Positions 28,998 to 37,778 are shown, numbered from the stretch's first letter. The stretch: DNA of 64,000 nucleotides from Mesorhizobium sp. M1D.F.Ca.ET.043.01.1.1 (GCF_003952385.1 NZ_CP034444.1:5779001-5843000), one strand, 5' to 3'. Notes: a model not told the origin generated them from the letters alone. Numbers and translations: made by a program.

Positions 28998-29867
28998 ATG
29001 GCTGACCAGCTTGCGATGGGTTCGCGCCGCAGCCTCAAGCCGGCCCTACCGCTTCTCCTTCCCGCCTATCTGTGGCTGACGGTGGCGATCTTCCTGCCGC
29101 TGTCGGCCATGGTCTTCTTCTCCTTCATGACCGACCTGCCGCTGGCCGGGAAGGAATGGTCGTTCACGCTCGGCAACTACGCGGCCTTCTTTTCGCAAAG
29201 CCTTTATCTGACGCTTCTTCTGGCTTCGCTGCGCCTCGGCCTGGAGGTCACGCTGTGGTGTGTCGTCATCGGCTATCCGGCGGCCTATGTGCTGGCGAAG
29301 GTGCTCAAAGGCCGCAGCCGCGAGGCGATCTTCCTGCTGGTCATCCTGCCGTTCTGGTCGAATGGGCTGGTGCGCATCTTCTCCTGGGCGATGGTGCTGC
29401 GCGAGGGCGGCATCCTCGACACGGCGCTCAACGCCGTGCTGCCGTTCAAGATCAACATCGACCTGATGTATTCCTATCCGGCGGTCCTCATCGGCCTGGT
29501 GCACTCCTATGTGCCCTACATGGTGCTGACCTGCTACCTCACGCTGCAGGCGATCGACGACTCGCTGATCGAGGCCGGCCGCTCGCTCGGCGCCTCGCGC
29601 CTGCAGGTGCTCAAGCGGGTGATCATCCCGCTGTCGATGCCCGGCCTGATCGCGGGCGCGGCGCTGATCTTCGTGCCGGTCGTCGGCTCCTTCATGGAGC
29701 CGCGCATCCTCGGCGGCCGCACCGGCACCTTCTACGGAACCATCATCGAGGACCAGTTCGTCGCCGTCTTCAACTGGCCGCTGGGCGCGGCGCTGTCCTT
29801 CATCCTGCTCGCTGTCGTGCTGATCATCCTGGCACTCGCGGCGCCGGTCCTGCGGAGGGCCGCCTGA
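28998..29867 (+). CDS. ABC importer permease, PotB type
   Basis: A 289-residue inner-membrane protein with about six hydrophobic segments and the EAA loop (EAGRSLGASRLQVL...IIPLSMPG). It corresponds to PotB/PotH and pairs with the next gene. The ATG at 28998 has GGGAGGAGAGG upstream. Its stop overlaps the start of the second permease by one base. Confidence 0.92.
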   Translation: MADQLAMGSRRSLKPALPLLLPAYLWLTVAIFLPLSAMVFFSFMTDLPLAGKEWSFTLGNYAAFFSQSLYLTLLLASLRLGLEVTLWCVVIGYPAAYVLAKVLKGRSREAIFLLVILPFWSNGLVRIFSWAMVLREGGILDTALNAVLPFKINIDLMYSYPAVLIGLVHSYVPYMVLTCYLTLQAIDDSLIEAGRSLGASRLQVLKRVIIPLSMPGLIAGAALIFVPVVGSFMEPRILGGRTGTFYGTIIEDQFVAVFNWPLGAALSFILLAVVLIILALAAPVLRRAA

Positions 29868-30655
29868 TGGCGACGACGCGCATCCTCGAATGGGTCGGGC
29901 GCTTCTACATCGTGCTGCTGCTCGCCTTCCTCTATCTGCCGATCATCATCATGGCGCTGATGTCGTTCAACGCCTCGCCCTTCTACCAGCTGCCGTTCGA
30001 GTGGACGACGGACTGGTATCAATCGCTCTGGCAGAACGACCAGCTGATCGCGGCGACCTGGAACAGCATCGAGATCGCGGTCATCACCACCATCATCTCG
30101 ACGGTGCTGGGGTCGATGGCGTCGCTCGCGCTCTATCGCTACGAGTTCCGCGGCAAGAAATTCCTGCAGGTGCTGCTCTTCCCGCCGATCGCCATACCGT
30201 GGCTGATCACCGGCACGGCGATGCTGATCTTCTTCTTCGGCATTGGCATCGGCCGCGGCCTCGTCGCCATCCTGCTCGGCCATGTCGCGCTGGCGCTGCC
30301 TTACGTGATCGTCGTCGTGTCCGCGCGGCTGCAGACCTTCGCGCCGGAGCTGGAGGAGGCGGCGCGCTCGCTCGGCGCCAACCAGTGGCAGGTGACGAAC
30401 CGTGTCACGCTGCCCTGGATCATGCCCGGCGTTATTGCCGGCGGGCTGTTCGCATTCGCCGTGTCGTTCGACCAGTTCGTGGTTTCGTATTTCCTCTCGA
30501 CGCCTGGCCAGACGACTTTGCCGGTCGAAATCTACGCCGCGATCCGCAAGGGATTCACGCCCGAGATCAACGCGGTGTCGACGATCATCATCGTGGTGTC
30601 GATGGCCCTGATGCTGCTTACGGCGCGTTTCTTCAAATTCGGCGGAGAGAAATGA
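29867..30655 (+). CDS. ABC importer permease, PotC type
   Basis: The 262-residue second permease has six hydrophobic segments and the EAA loop (EEAARSLGANQWQV...LPWIMPG), matching PotC. It starts in the stop of the previous gene (TGATG) and overlaps the ATPase gene by 4 bases. Together the two form a heterodimeric channel. Confidence 0.92.
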   Translation: MATTRILEWVGRFYIVLLLAFLYLPIIIMALMSFNASPFYQLPFEWTTDWYQSLWQNDQLIAATWNSIEIAVITTIISTVLGSMASLALYRYEFRGKKFLQVLLFPPIAIPWLITGTAMLIFFFGIGIGRGLVAILLGHVALALPYVIVVVSARLQTFAPELEEAARSLGANQWQVTNRVTLPWIMPGVIAGGLFAFAVSFDQFVVSYFLSTPGQTTLPVEIYAAIRKGFTPEINAVSTIIIVVSMALMLLTARFFKFGGEK

Positions 30656-31722
30656 TGGCAGGCGTCCAGGTAGCGAACGTCTCCCGCAGTTTTGGTGCGC
30701 ACAAGGCGCTGGACGACGTCTCGATCGATTTCGCGGACGGCGGCTTCTATGCGCTGCTTGGGCCGTCCGGCAGCGGCAAGACCACGCTGCTCAGGCAGAT
30801 CGCCGGCTTCGACTTTCCCGATTCCGGCCGCATCGCCATCGGCGGCGAAAGCGTCGAGCGCGTGCCAGTCGAGAAGCGGCGCATCGGCATGGTGTTCCAG
30901 AACTATGCGCTGTTCCCCAACATGAGCGTCGCCGACAACGTCGCTTTCGGTCTGTCGGTGCGCGGCGAAGCGAAGGCGACGATCGCAGCGGAAGTGCAGC
31001 GCGCGCTCGACCTCGTGCAACTCGGCAAGCTCGGCACCCGCCGGCCGCATCAGCTTTCCGGCGGCCAGCGCCAACGCGTGGCGCTCGCCCGTGCCATCGT
31101 CACCAAGCCGCGCGTGCTCTTGCTCGACGAGCCGCTCGGCGCGCTCGACAAGGCGCTGCGCGTCGACATGCAGATCGAATTGAAGCGCATCCAGCGCGAG
31201 ATCGGCATCACCACCATTTTCGTCACCCATGACCAGGAAGAGGCGCTGACGATGAGCGACCGCATCGGCATCCTGCGCGATGGCAGGCTGGTGCAGGAGG
31301 GGCCGCCGGAAGAGATCTACGACCGGCCGCAAAGCGAGTTCGCCGCGACCTTCCTCGGCGACGCCAACATCTTTCGCGGCGATGCCACCGGCAATGGCAT
31401 CAGGTTGCCGGATGGCACAGCCATCGCCGCCGCTTCCGGCGCGCCTGTCCCAGCTGGCGCCAGGGCGAGCTGCGCCGTGCGGCCGGAGCGCATCCAGATC
31501 TCGACCGGCCTGGCAAAGCCCGACACCGGCAATGCCAACACGCTCGAAGGGCAGGTCTCGAAACGGATCTTCGCCGGCAACAACAGCACCTATTTCGTGG
31601 AGCGAGACGGTCAGACGCTGAAGGTCATCGTCCAGAACACCGGCGCCGACAGGCTGGCCGAGGGCGAGCCCGTGGTGCTCAGCTGGTCGCCGGAAAGCAC
31701 GGTGCTGATCGCGGCGAACTGA
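30652..31722 (+). CDS. ABC importer ATPase, PotA type
   Basis: A 356-residue ATPase with Walker A GPSGSGKTT (about residues 38-46), Q-loop VFQNYALFPNM, signature LSGGQRQRVALARAI and Walker B LLLDEPLGALD. The extra C-terminal regulatory domain (TOBE, from about residue 265) is typical of PotA/UgpC. A second ATG at 30655 is possible. It ends the transporter; an 86-base gap with a GC hairpin (CGGGCC/GGCCCG near 31750-31770) separates it from the next gene. Confidence 0.93.
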   Translation: MMAGVQVANVSRSFGAHKALDDVSIDFADGGFYALLGPSGSGKTTLLRQIAGFDFPDSGRIAIGGESVERVPVEKRRIGMVFQNYALFPNMSVADNVAFGLSVRGEAKATIAAEVQRALDLVQLGKLGTRRPHQLSGGQRQRVALARAIVTKPRVLLLDEPLGALDKALRVDMQIELKRIQREIGITTIFVTHDQEEALTMSDRIGILRDGRLVQEGPPEEIYDRPQSEFAATFLGDANIFRGDATGNGIRLPDGTAIAAASGAPVPAGARASCAVRPERIQISTGLAKPDTGNANTLEGQVSKRIFAGNNSTYFVERDGQTLKVIVQNTGADRLAEGEPVVLSWSPESTVLIAAN

Positions 31723-31808
31723 TGTAACTGCTGATGGGAAATGATGGCGCGGGCCTTGGCCGAGGCCCGGACCATGGCGTTATATCCAGTCCTCGACGGG
31801 AGGAATGG

Positions 31809-32897
31809 ATGGCTGACGTGGGTTTCGAGCCCGACGTAAAGATCCGGGTCAAGGACTACCGGATCGGCTGCATCGGCGCCGGCATGATCATGGCCGAATG
31901 CCATCTCGCCGCCTACAAGGAAGCCGGGTTTGCCGTCGTCGCAATTGCCTCGCGCACCAGGGCGAATGCCGAGAAGGTCGCGGCCCGCTGGGGCATTTCG
32001 ACCGTCCACGACACGCCGGAGCAATTGATCGAGGACAACAGCGTCGAGATCGTCGATCTTGCCTTCCCGCCGGATCAGCAGCCGGCGCTGATCCGTCATG
32101 CGCTGAGACAACCGCACGTCAAGGCGATCCTGGCGCAGAAGCCGCTGGCGCTGTCGGTCGAGGAGGCGGTGAAGCTGCGCGACGAGGCGGCCAAGTCCGG
32201 CAAGATCCTCTCGGTCAACCAGAACATGCGCTACGACCAGTCGATGCGCGTCCTGAAGCAGATCATCGACAGCGGGGCGCTGGGCGAGATCGTCTTTGCC
32301 GAGATCGACATGCACGCGATCCCGCATTGGCAAACCTTCCTTGCCGGTTACGACCGGCTGACGCTCGCCAATATGAGCGTGCACCACCTCGACGTGCTGC
32401 GCTTCCTGTTCGGCGATCCGGACGAGATCACCACGCTGACGCGCAAGGATCCGCGCACGCGATTTGAGCATTCCGACGGCATCACGGTGTCGACGCTCAG
32501 ATTTCCCTCTGGCGTGCTCGCCGTGTCGCTGGAAGATGTCTGGTCCGGCCCGCGTCAGCAAGGTTATCAGGACGACCAGCACATCAACTGGCGCGTCGAC
32601 GGCACCAAGGGCGTTGCCAAGGGCACGATCGGCTGGCCGAAAGGCATAGCCTCGACGCTGACCTACGCCTCGACCGAGACGACCGGCGGCAAATGGGTCA
32701 GCCCAGGCTGGGAGACGATGTGGTTCCCGCATGCTTTCATCGGCGTGATGGAGCAACTGCAATATGCGCTCAAGACCGGCACGCCGCCGGCGCTTTCGGT
32801 TGCCGACAACGTCAAGACCATGGAGCTCGTCGAGGCCGGCTACCGCTCAATGGCGGAAGGCCGGACCATCAGGCTCGCCGAAGTCCCTGTCGACTGA
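31809..32897 (+). CDS. Gfo/Idh/MocA-family oxidoreductase
   Basis: A 362-residue NAD(P)-dependent dehydrogenase. The Rossmann motif is IGCIGAGMIMAECH (about residues 18-31), the conserved lysine lies in AQKPLALSVEEA, and the C-terminal half is the alpha/beta substrate domain. The family oxidises or reduces cyclitols, amino-cyclitols and sugars. MocA of rhizopine catabolism is a founding member and also sits with MocD- and MocE-type genes. GGGAGG precedes ATG 31809. It begins the second half of the catabolic block. Confidence 0.9.
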   Translation: MADVGFEPDVKIRVKDYRIGCIGAGMIMAECHLAAYKEAGFAVVAIASRTRANAEKVAARWGISTVHDTPEQLIEDNSVEIVDLAFPPDQQPALIRHALRQPHVKAILAQKPLALSVEEAVKLRDEAAKSGKILSVNQNMRYDQSMRVLKQIIDSGALGEIVFAEIDMHAIPHWQTFLAGYDRLTLANMSVHHLDVLRFLFGDPDEITTLTRKDPRTRFEHSDGITVSTLRFPSGVLAVSLEDVWSGPRQQGYQDDQHINWRVDGTKGVAKGTIGWPKGIASTLTYASTETTGGKWVSPGWETMWFPHAFIGVMEQLQYALKTGTPPALSVADNVKTMELVEAGYRSMAEGRTIRLAEVPVD

Positions 32898-32948
32898 GGC
32901 AGGCAAAAGACACGACGACAGAACCGCTTACCCGGAGGACTTCACCTC

Positions 32949-33863
32949 ATGATGCAGGCAGGGATCTTTACAGGCTATTTCCCCTACGAGCTCGAGGAGG
33001 TCGCCAGGCGCATCCGCGCGCTCGATTTCAACACGGTGCAGCTCGATCTGCATTTCAAGGATATCGATCTGTCGGCCGGGCGGATCACCAGGGACAAGGC
33101 GCGGAAGGTGCGCGATGCATTTCGCGACCATAACCTGCCGGTCTGCTGCGTGTCCGGCTACACCAACATCATTCATCCGGACAAGGCCGAGCGCGAGCGG
33201 CGGCTGGCGTATCTGAAGGAGATCATCCGCAACGCGCGCGAATTCGGCAGCCCTTACGTGATCTCGGAAACCGGCACCTACAACACCGAATCCGACTGGG
33301 TGCACCATCCGAAGAACAAGACCGAGGAGGGGTTCGAGGAATGCCGCAAAGTGATTTCCGACCTTGCCCAGACGGCTTACGACCATGGCGCGGTGTTCCT
33401 GCTCGAGACCTATGTCAACAACGTCGTCGGTTCGGTCGAGGAGACCGTGAAAATGTTCGCGCAGGTCGACCATCCCGGCCTCGGCCTGCTGATGGATCCG
33501 ACCAATTATTTCGAGGCGCACAACATCGACTGCATGGATCAAGTGCTGAACCAGGTGTTCGACACGCTGACCGACAAGATCAAGATCGCGCATGCCAAGG
33601 ACGTCAAGCGCTCGGGCAGCGACAAGACGGAAAAGCATGCCGATATCGGCGACGCGGATGCGCATGAAGGACTGACGTTCCGGGGCGTCGGTGAGATCGA
33701 ATTGCCGGCGCCGGGGCTCGGTGCGCTCAACTACGACGTCTATCTCAAGCGGCTCAGCGAGAAGCATCCGAACATTCCGGTGATCATCGAGCATCTCTCT
33801 GAGGACGACGTGCCGCGGGCGAAGAAATTCCTCGACGGGAAATTCCGCGCCAACGGGCTTTGA
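32949..33863 (+). CDS. TIM-barrel sugar isomerase/epimerase family protein
   Basis: A 304-residue member of the xylose-isomerase-like superfamily (also containing IolE, IolI and MocC). Likely metal ligands are E153 (LLETY), D183 (MDPTNYF), H215 (AHAKDVK) and E281 (IIEHL). The reaction could be epimerisation, isomerisation or dehydration of an inosose-like keto compound. GGAGG precedes ATG 32949. Its neighbours, a MocA-like dehydrogenase and a MocD-like oxygenase, favour a cyclitol or sugar derivative as substrate. Confidence 0.87.
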   Translation: MMQAGIFTGYFPYELEEVARRIRALDFNTVQLDLHFKDIDLSAGRITRDKARKVRDAFRDHNLPVCCVSGYTNIIHPDKAERERRLAYLKEIIRNAREFGSPYVISETGTYNTESDWVHHPKNKTEEGFEECRKVISDLAQTAYDHGAVFLLETYVNNVVGSVEETVKMFAQVDHPGLGLLMDPTNYFEAHNIDCMDQVLNQVFDTLTDKIKIAHAKDVKRSGSDKTEKHADIGDADAHEGLTFRGVGEIELPAPGLGALNYDVYLKRLSEKHPNIPVIIEHLSEDDVPRAKKFLDGKFRANGL

Positions 33864-33880
33864 CGACCGGGGAGGTGACG

Positions 33881-34975
33881 ATGACGGCCGCCGGGACGAA
33901 GCGCGATTACAGCCTTGTCGGTGAGAGCGCGCGCAAGGCGATCGAGACCGGGCTTGCCTCGGCCGAGTGGTACCACACCGACGTGGCGCGCAAGACCATC
34001 AAGGAGCTGATGCAGCGTTCCGATGGGCCGGCGATCCGCGACACCACCATCTGGATTGTCGCGATCCTGGGCTCCGCCGCCGGCATCGTCTGGTTCTGGG
34101 GCACATGGCGGGTCGTGCCGTTCCTGTTCGTCTACGGCGTGCTCTATGGCTCCTCGAGCGACTCGCGCTGGCACGAATGCGGCCACGGCACCGCCTTCCG
34201 CACGCGCTGGATGAACGACGTCGTCTACCACATCGCCTCCTTCATGCTGATGCGCAATCCGGTGCAGTGGCGCTGGAGCCACGCGCGGCACCACACCGAC
34301 ACCATCATCGTCGGCCGCGATGCCGAGATCGCGGTGATGCGGCCGCCGGATCTCATCAAGGCGGCGCTCGCCTTCACCGGCATCCTCGACTTCCGCTATT
34401 CGCTGCCGACGCTGGTGCGTCAGGCCTTCGGCGAGCTGTCGGACGACGAGAAGAGCTACATCCCTCAGATGGAACAGCATAAGGCGGTGATTGCCGCGCG
34501 CTGGCACATGGTCGTGTATGCCGCGACGATCGCTGTCGCGATCGCGCTTGGGTCATGGATACCGCTGGTGCTGATCGGCCTGCCGCGCCTTTACGGCACC
34601 TGGCACATGGTGATGACCGGGCTTTTGCAACATATCGGGCTCGCCGACAACGTCACCGACCACCGGCTCAACACGCGCACCGTCTACATGAACCCGGTCA
34701 GCCGGTTCATCTACTGGAACATGAACTACCATGTGGAGCATCACATGTTCCCGATGGTGCCCTATCACGCGCTGCCGAAGCTGCACGAGCTGATCAAGCA
34801 CGATCTGCCGGAACCGAACCCGTCGATATGGCATGCCTATCGCGAGGTCTGGCCGGTGCTGCTCAGGCAGCTGAAATACGAGGACTATTACATCAAGCGC
34901 GAACTGCCGCCGACGGCCAAGCCTTATCGCGGTGAGTTCCACGAGGTCGACATGACGACAACGGCCGCCGAATAG
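33881..34975 (+). CDS. Fatty-acid-desaturase-fold membrane oxygenase (MocD-like)
   Basis: A 364-residue integral membrane di-iron protein. Three histidine boxes are visible: HECGH (residues 98-102), HARHH (134-138) and HVEHH (284-288), with hydrophobic segments around 55-90 and 205-235. In rhizopine catabolism MocD is the hydroxylase of this fold that works with the Rieske protein MocE, probably to remove an O-methyl group. Here too the Rieske gene follows directly. GGGGAGG precedes ATG 33881. The role as O- or N-demethylase is inferred from that pairing; no reductase (MocF-like) gene is in the window. Confidence 0.88.
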   Translation: MTAAGTKRDYSLVGESARKAIETGLASAEWYHTDVARKTIKELMQRSDGPAIRDTTIWIVAILGSAAGIVWFWGTWRVVPFLFVYGVLYGSSSDSRWHECGHGTAFRTRWMNDVVYHIASFMLMRNPVQWRWSHARHHTDTIIVGRDAEIAVMRPPDLIKAALAFTGILDFRYSLPTLVRQAFGELSDDEKSYIPQMEQHKAVIAARWHMVVYAATIAVAIALGSWIPLVLIGLPRLYGTWHMVMTGLLQHIGLADNVTDHRLNTRTVYMNPVSRFIYWNMNYHVEHHMFPMVPYHALPKLHELIKHDLPEPNPSIWHAYREVWPVLLRQLKYEDYYIKRELPPTAKPYRGEFHEVDMTTTAAE

Positions 34976-35020
34976 GCGTCGCGCAGCAATCCCGAGGAAG
35001 ATGATGACCGGAGAGAGACG

Positions 35021-35335
35021 ATGGCGGACTGGGTCGAAGCTTGCGCGGTGGACGACGTGGATGAGGAGGACGTGATCCGCTTCGACCATGGCGGCCGCAG
35101 CTTCGCGATCTTTCGCTCGCCTGACGACGAGTTCTTCGCCACCGATGGTTTCTGCACGCATGAAAAGGCGCATCTGGCCGACGGGCTGGTGATGAACGAC
35201 ATCATCGAATGCCCCAAGCACAATGGCCGCTTCAACTACAAGACCGGCCAGGCCAAGGGCGCGCCGGTCTGCGTCAACCTCAGGACCTATCCGGTCAAGG
35301 TCGAGGCCGGCAAGGTCTTGATCGAAATCGGCTGA
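35021..35335 (+). CDS. Rieske [2Fe-2S] ferredoxin (MocE-like)
   Basis: A 104-residue soluble Rieske protein. Cluster ligands are C45 and H47 (CTHEKAHL) and C64 and H67 (CPKHNGRF). The small size fits an electron-transfer ferredoxin, not a catalytic oxygenase subunit. It should carry electrons to the desaturase-fold oxygenase encoded 45 bases upstream, as MocE is thought to do for MocD. The electron source must be encoded elsewhere. Confidence 0.93.
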   Translation: MADWVEACAVDDVDEEDVIRFDHGGRSFAIFRSPDDEFFATDGFCTHEKAHLADGLVMNDIIECPKHNGRFNYKTGQAKGAPVCVNLRTYPVKVEAGKVLIEIG

Positions 35336-35371
35336 GCCGCCAAACGCCCGAAGAATGAGGAACACCAATCG

Positions 35372-36175
35372 ATGAGCCGAAAGAGACCGACCGTTGCCGA
35401 TCTGCGCGCCATGAAGGGCAAGCGGCAGCTGACCATGTTGCGCGTGTTGACGCTCGATGAGGCCGAAGCCGCCGAGCGCGCCGGCATCGACATCGTCTCG
35501 GTGCCGCCGGAGCTGGTGCTCAATCCTGAGTACCGTGATGCTGCACCCAGCCTCTTCACCATGCCTGGCGAGAACTTCTTCGAGATCGGCACGGCGGACG
35601 ATTTCCTGCGCTGGGCTTTCCGGCTCTACAAGGCCGGAGCCGATGCGGTCTACTGCAGCGCCGGCTATGCCACTATCAAGCGGATGGCAGAAGACGCCAT
35701 TCCGGTCATCGGCCATGTCGGCCTGATCCCGTCGCGCGCGACCTGGACCGGCGGGTTCAAGGCCGTCGGCAAGACCGCCGACACGGCGATCAAGGTGTTC
35801 GAGGCGGTGAAGCAGCTGGAAGCCGCCGGCGCGATCGGCGCCGAGATCGAGGTGGTGCCGGTCGAGGTGGCGAAGGCGATCTCCGAGCGCACCTCGCTGA
35901 TCATGCTGTCGATGGGCGCGGGCACGGGCTGCGATGCGCAATACCTGTTCGCCGAAGATATTCTCGGCGCCAATCGCGGTCACATGCCGCGCCATTCGAA
36001 AGTCTATCGCAACTTCGCCGCCGAATACGACCGGCTGCAGGCGGAGCGGATCGCGGCGTTCTCCGAATATGCCGCGGACGTCAACAGCGGCGCCTATCCG
36101 GAAGACCGGCATGTCGTGCATATGGATGCGGACGAGCTCACTCTCTTCATGAGGAAGGTGGACGAAAAAGCCTAA
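35372..36175 (+). CDS. Ketopantoate hydroxymethyltransferase (PanB)-like protein lacking the metal site
   Basis: A 267-residue TIM-barrel protein of the PanB/PEP-mutase superfamily. The second half aligns well with PanB: GHVGLIP (114-120), GGFKAVGKT (127-135), the catalytic-type glutamate in EVVP (160-163), MGAGTGCDAQ and SGAYPEDRHVVHM. The first half does not. The VGDSLG metal aspartate is replaced by VPPELV (44-49), the ADLPF region is shortened, and VKIEGG becomes VYCSAG (93-98), so all three magnesium ligands are gone. It is thus unlikely to be the pantothenate enzyme; panC is not adjacent. It ends the catabolic block and may act on a pathway aldehyde or keto-acid. Confidence 0.8.
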   Translation: MSRKRPTVADLRAMKGKRQLTMLRVLTLDEAEAAERAGIDIVSVPPELVLNPEYRDAAPSLFTMPGENFFEIGTADDFLRWAFRLYKAGADAVYCSAGYATIKRMAEDAIPVIGHVGLIPSRATWTGGFKAVGKTADTAIKVFEAVKQLEAAGAIGAEIEVVPVEVAKAISERTSLIMLSMGAGTGCDAQYLFAEDILGANRGHMPRHSKVYRNFAAEYDRLQAERIAAFSEYAADVNSGAYPEDRHVVHMDADELTLFMRKVDEKA

Positions 36176-36183
36176 GCGCGTCG

Positions 36184-36275
36184 CGATCTTTCAGATTCAC
36201 GATGCGTTTTAGGTTTTTGATTTGCGCATGTCTTTATCCCGAAAACCGGTTCCCACTTTCGGGAGACATGCTCTA
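36184..36275. repeat. Dispersed rhizobial palindromic element
   Basis: An inverted repeat GCATGTCT...AGACATGC (36226-36271) has nested CCCGAAA/TTTCGGG arms and a T-rich flank (36190-36222). A truncated relative lies at 18719-18752. It fills the gap between the convergent PanB-like and ammonia-lyase-like genes and could serve as a two-way terminator. Confidence 0.65.
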
Positions 36276-37778
36276 AGCAAGCAGTATCTGGTGCACCGCA
36301 GGGCGCCAATAGCCATCGGCGAGCACGGCGTGGAGCGCGTCGGCATTGGGTCCCAGCGGCCGGTCTTCCTTGAGCGTCGGCACATGGGCGCGGACGGCCG
36401 CGTGGATCGTGCCGGTGGCGGGCGCCAGCGTCAGCCCTTCGCGCAGGTCGATCGCCTGCGCCGCTGCCATCAGCTCGAGGGCGATCAGGCGCCGCCACAG
36501 CACGATCATCTCGGCGCATTTGGCGACGGCAAGCGGCGTCTGCGTGGCGTGGTCCTCAACGCCCTCGGACACGGGCAGGAAGTCGAGCATCACCGGATTG
36601 GCCTTGTGGCGGATGGCGGCCAGGATCGCCGTCACCGTCTTCTGCAGCGGCACGAAGCCGGCGGAAGCGCCGCCAACCGGCGACAGGTATTTCGGCAGGC
36701 CGTGGCGGGTTGAGCCGGTGAGCTGGATGAAGCGGGCGGCGGAAGCCGCCGCACATTGGGCGATCGCGAGGCCCAGCGTCTCGAAGGCCAGCGACAGCGA
36801 GGCGGTGTGGAAATTGCCTGTCGACAGCACCAGCGCGTCTTCGGCAAGGACCAGCGGGTTGTCGGCGGACGCGTTGAGCTCGATCTCGACGGCGAGCCTG
36901 GCATGGTCGATCGCCTGGATCAGCGCCCCGTGGATCGAGGGCATGCAGCGGATCGACAGCGGATCCTGAAGCGCGGTCGGCGGCGCTACCTCGTCCCGGG
37001 CGAGCAGGTCGCGCAACGCCTTTGCCGCGACCTGCTGGCAGGCAGCCGGCCGCGCCAGATGCAGGCGCGCGTCAAGGATGGTGCGGTTGGCGCCCAGCGC
37101 CTCCATGGTGAGCGCGCCGGCTTGTTGTTGCTGTTCCAGTGCCGAGAGCGCATCGGTCAGCGCCAGCGCGCCGGCGCCGGTGGAGACAGCGGAAGCGTTG
37201 ATCAGCGACAGGCCGTCCTTGGGAGCCAGGCCGACCGGCGCAAGGCGCGCCATCATCAGCGCCTTTGCCGAGGGCATGCGCCTACCCTGATAGTCGGCGT
37301 CGCCTTCGCCGATCAGCGTATGAGCGATCGCCGTCATCAGCACCAGGTCGCCGGCGCCGATCGAGCCAAGCGAGGGCATCACCGGATGGACGCCGGCGTT
37401 GAGCAGATCGACGAACGCGGTGAAGACATGCGGCGACAGACCGGAGCCGCCTGCCGCGAGCATGGCGATACGGGCGAACATTGCGGCGCGCACGAGCTGC
37501 GCAGACAGTGCGTTTCCCACCGCGGCGCCGCGTCCGTCGAGAAGCTGGCGCTGGAAGGCGTCGGCATCGCCTTCGACTGTCGTGCCGAGATTGGCGCCCA
37601 GCCCGGTGTTCAGCCCATAGATCTGCTGGCCACCGGCCGCAGCGGCGTCGAGGACCTCGCGCGCCTTGGCCAGTCTTTCGATGACGGCAGGCGTGACTTC
37701 GATCTTGCCCGCGTTGCGCGCGACGGCGGCCACGTCCTCGATGCTGACACCGGCGCCGGTGAGAACGAGCGGGGTCAT
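36273..37778 (-). CDS. Histidine/aromatic ammonia-lyase-family protein without the Ala-Ser-Gly triad
   Basis: A 501-residue protein with the full-length HAL fold. YGLNTG (54-59) keeps the catalytic tyrosine, and ADNPLV, STGNFH and VEDHATQ are in place. The cofactor loop, normally GSVGASGDL, reads GSIGAGDL (138-145), one residue short with no serine. The MIO cofactor that forms from Ala-Ser-Gly therefore cannot form in the usual way. The conserved Tyr of DPYSLRC is also Leu (DPLSIRC). It is probably a divergent lyase or an enzyme with other chemistry. It starts inside the ornithine-cyclodeaminase-like gene (4-base overlap), so the two act together. No other hut genes are present. Confidence 0.85.
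   Translation of the reverse strand: MTPLVLTGAGVSIEDVAAVARNAGKIEVTPAVIERLAKAREVLDAAAAGGQQIYGLNTGLGANLGTTVEGDADAFQRQLLDGRGAAVGNALSAQLVRAAMFARIAMLAAGGSGLSPHVFTAFVDLLNAGVHPVMPSLGSIGAGDLVLMTAIAHTLIGEGDADYQGRRMPSAKALMMARLAPVGLAPKDGLSLINASAVSTGAGALALTDALSALEQQQQAGALTMEALGANRTILDARLHLARPAACQQVAAKALRDLLARDEVAPPTALQDPLSIRCMPSIHGALIQAIDHARLAVEIELNASADNPLVLAEDALVLSTGNFHTASLSLAFETLGLAIAQCAAASAARFIQLTGSTRHGLPKYLSPVGGASAGFVPLQKTVTAILAAIRHKANPVMLDFLPVSEGVEDHATQTPLAVAKCAEMIVLWRRLIALELMAAAQAIDLREGLTLAPATGTIHAAVRAHVPTLKEDRPLGPNADALHAVLADGYWRPAVHQILLA

Noticed and set aside
35372..36175. panB for pantothenate synthesis
   Set aside because: Metal ligands are lost, panC is absent and the gene ends a catabolic block.
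36273..37778. hutH as part of a histidine-utilisation operon
   Set aside because: No hutU, hutI, hutG or hutC is nearby and the cofactor triad is missing.
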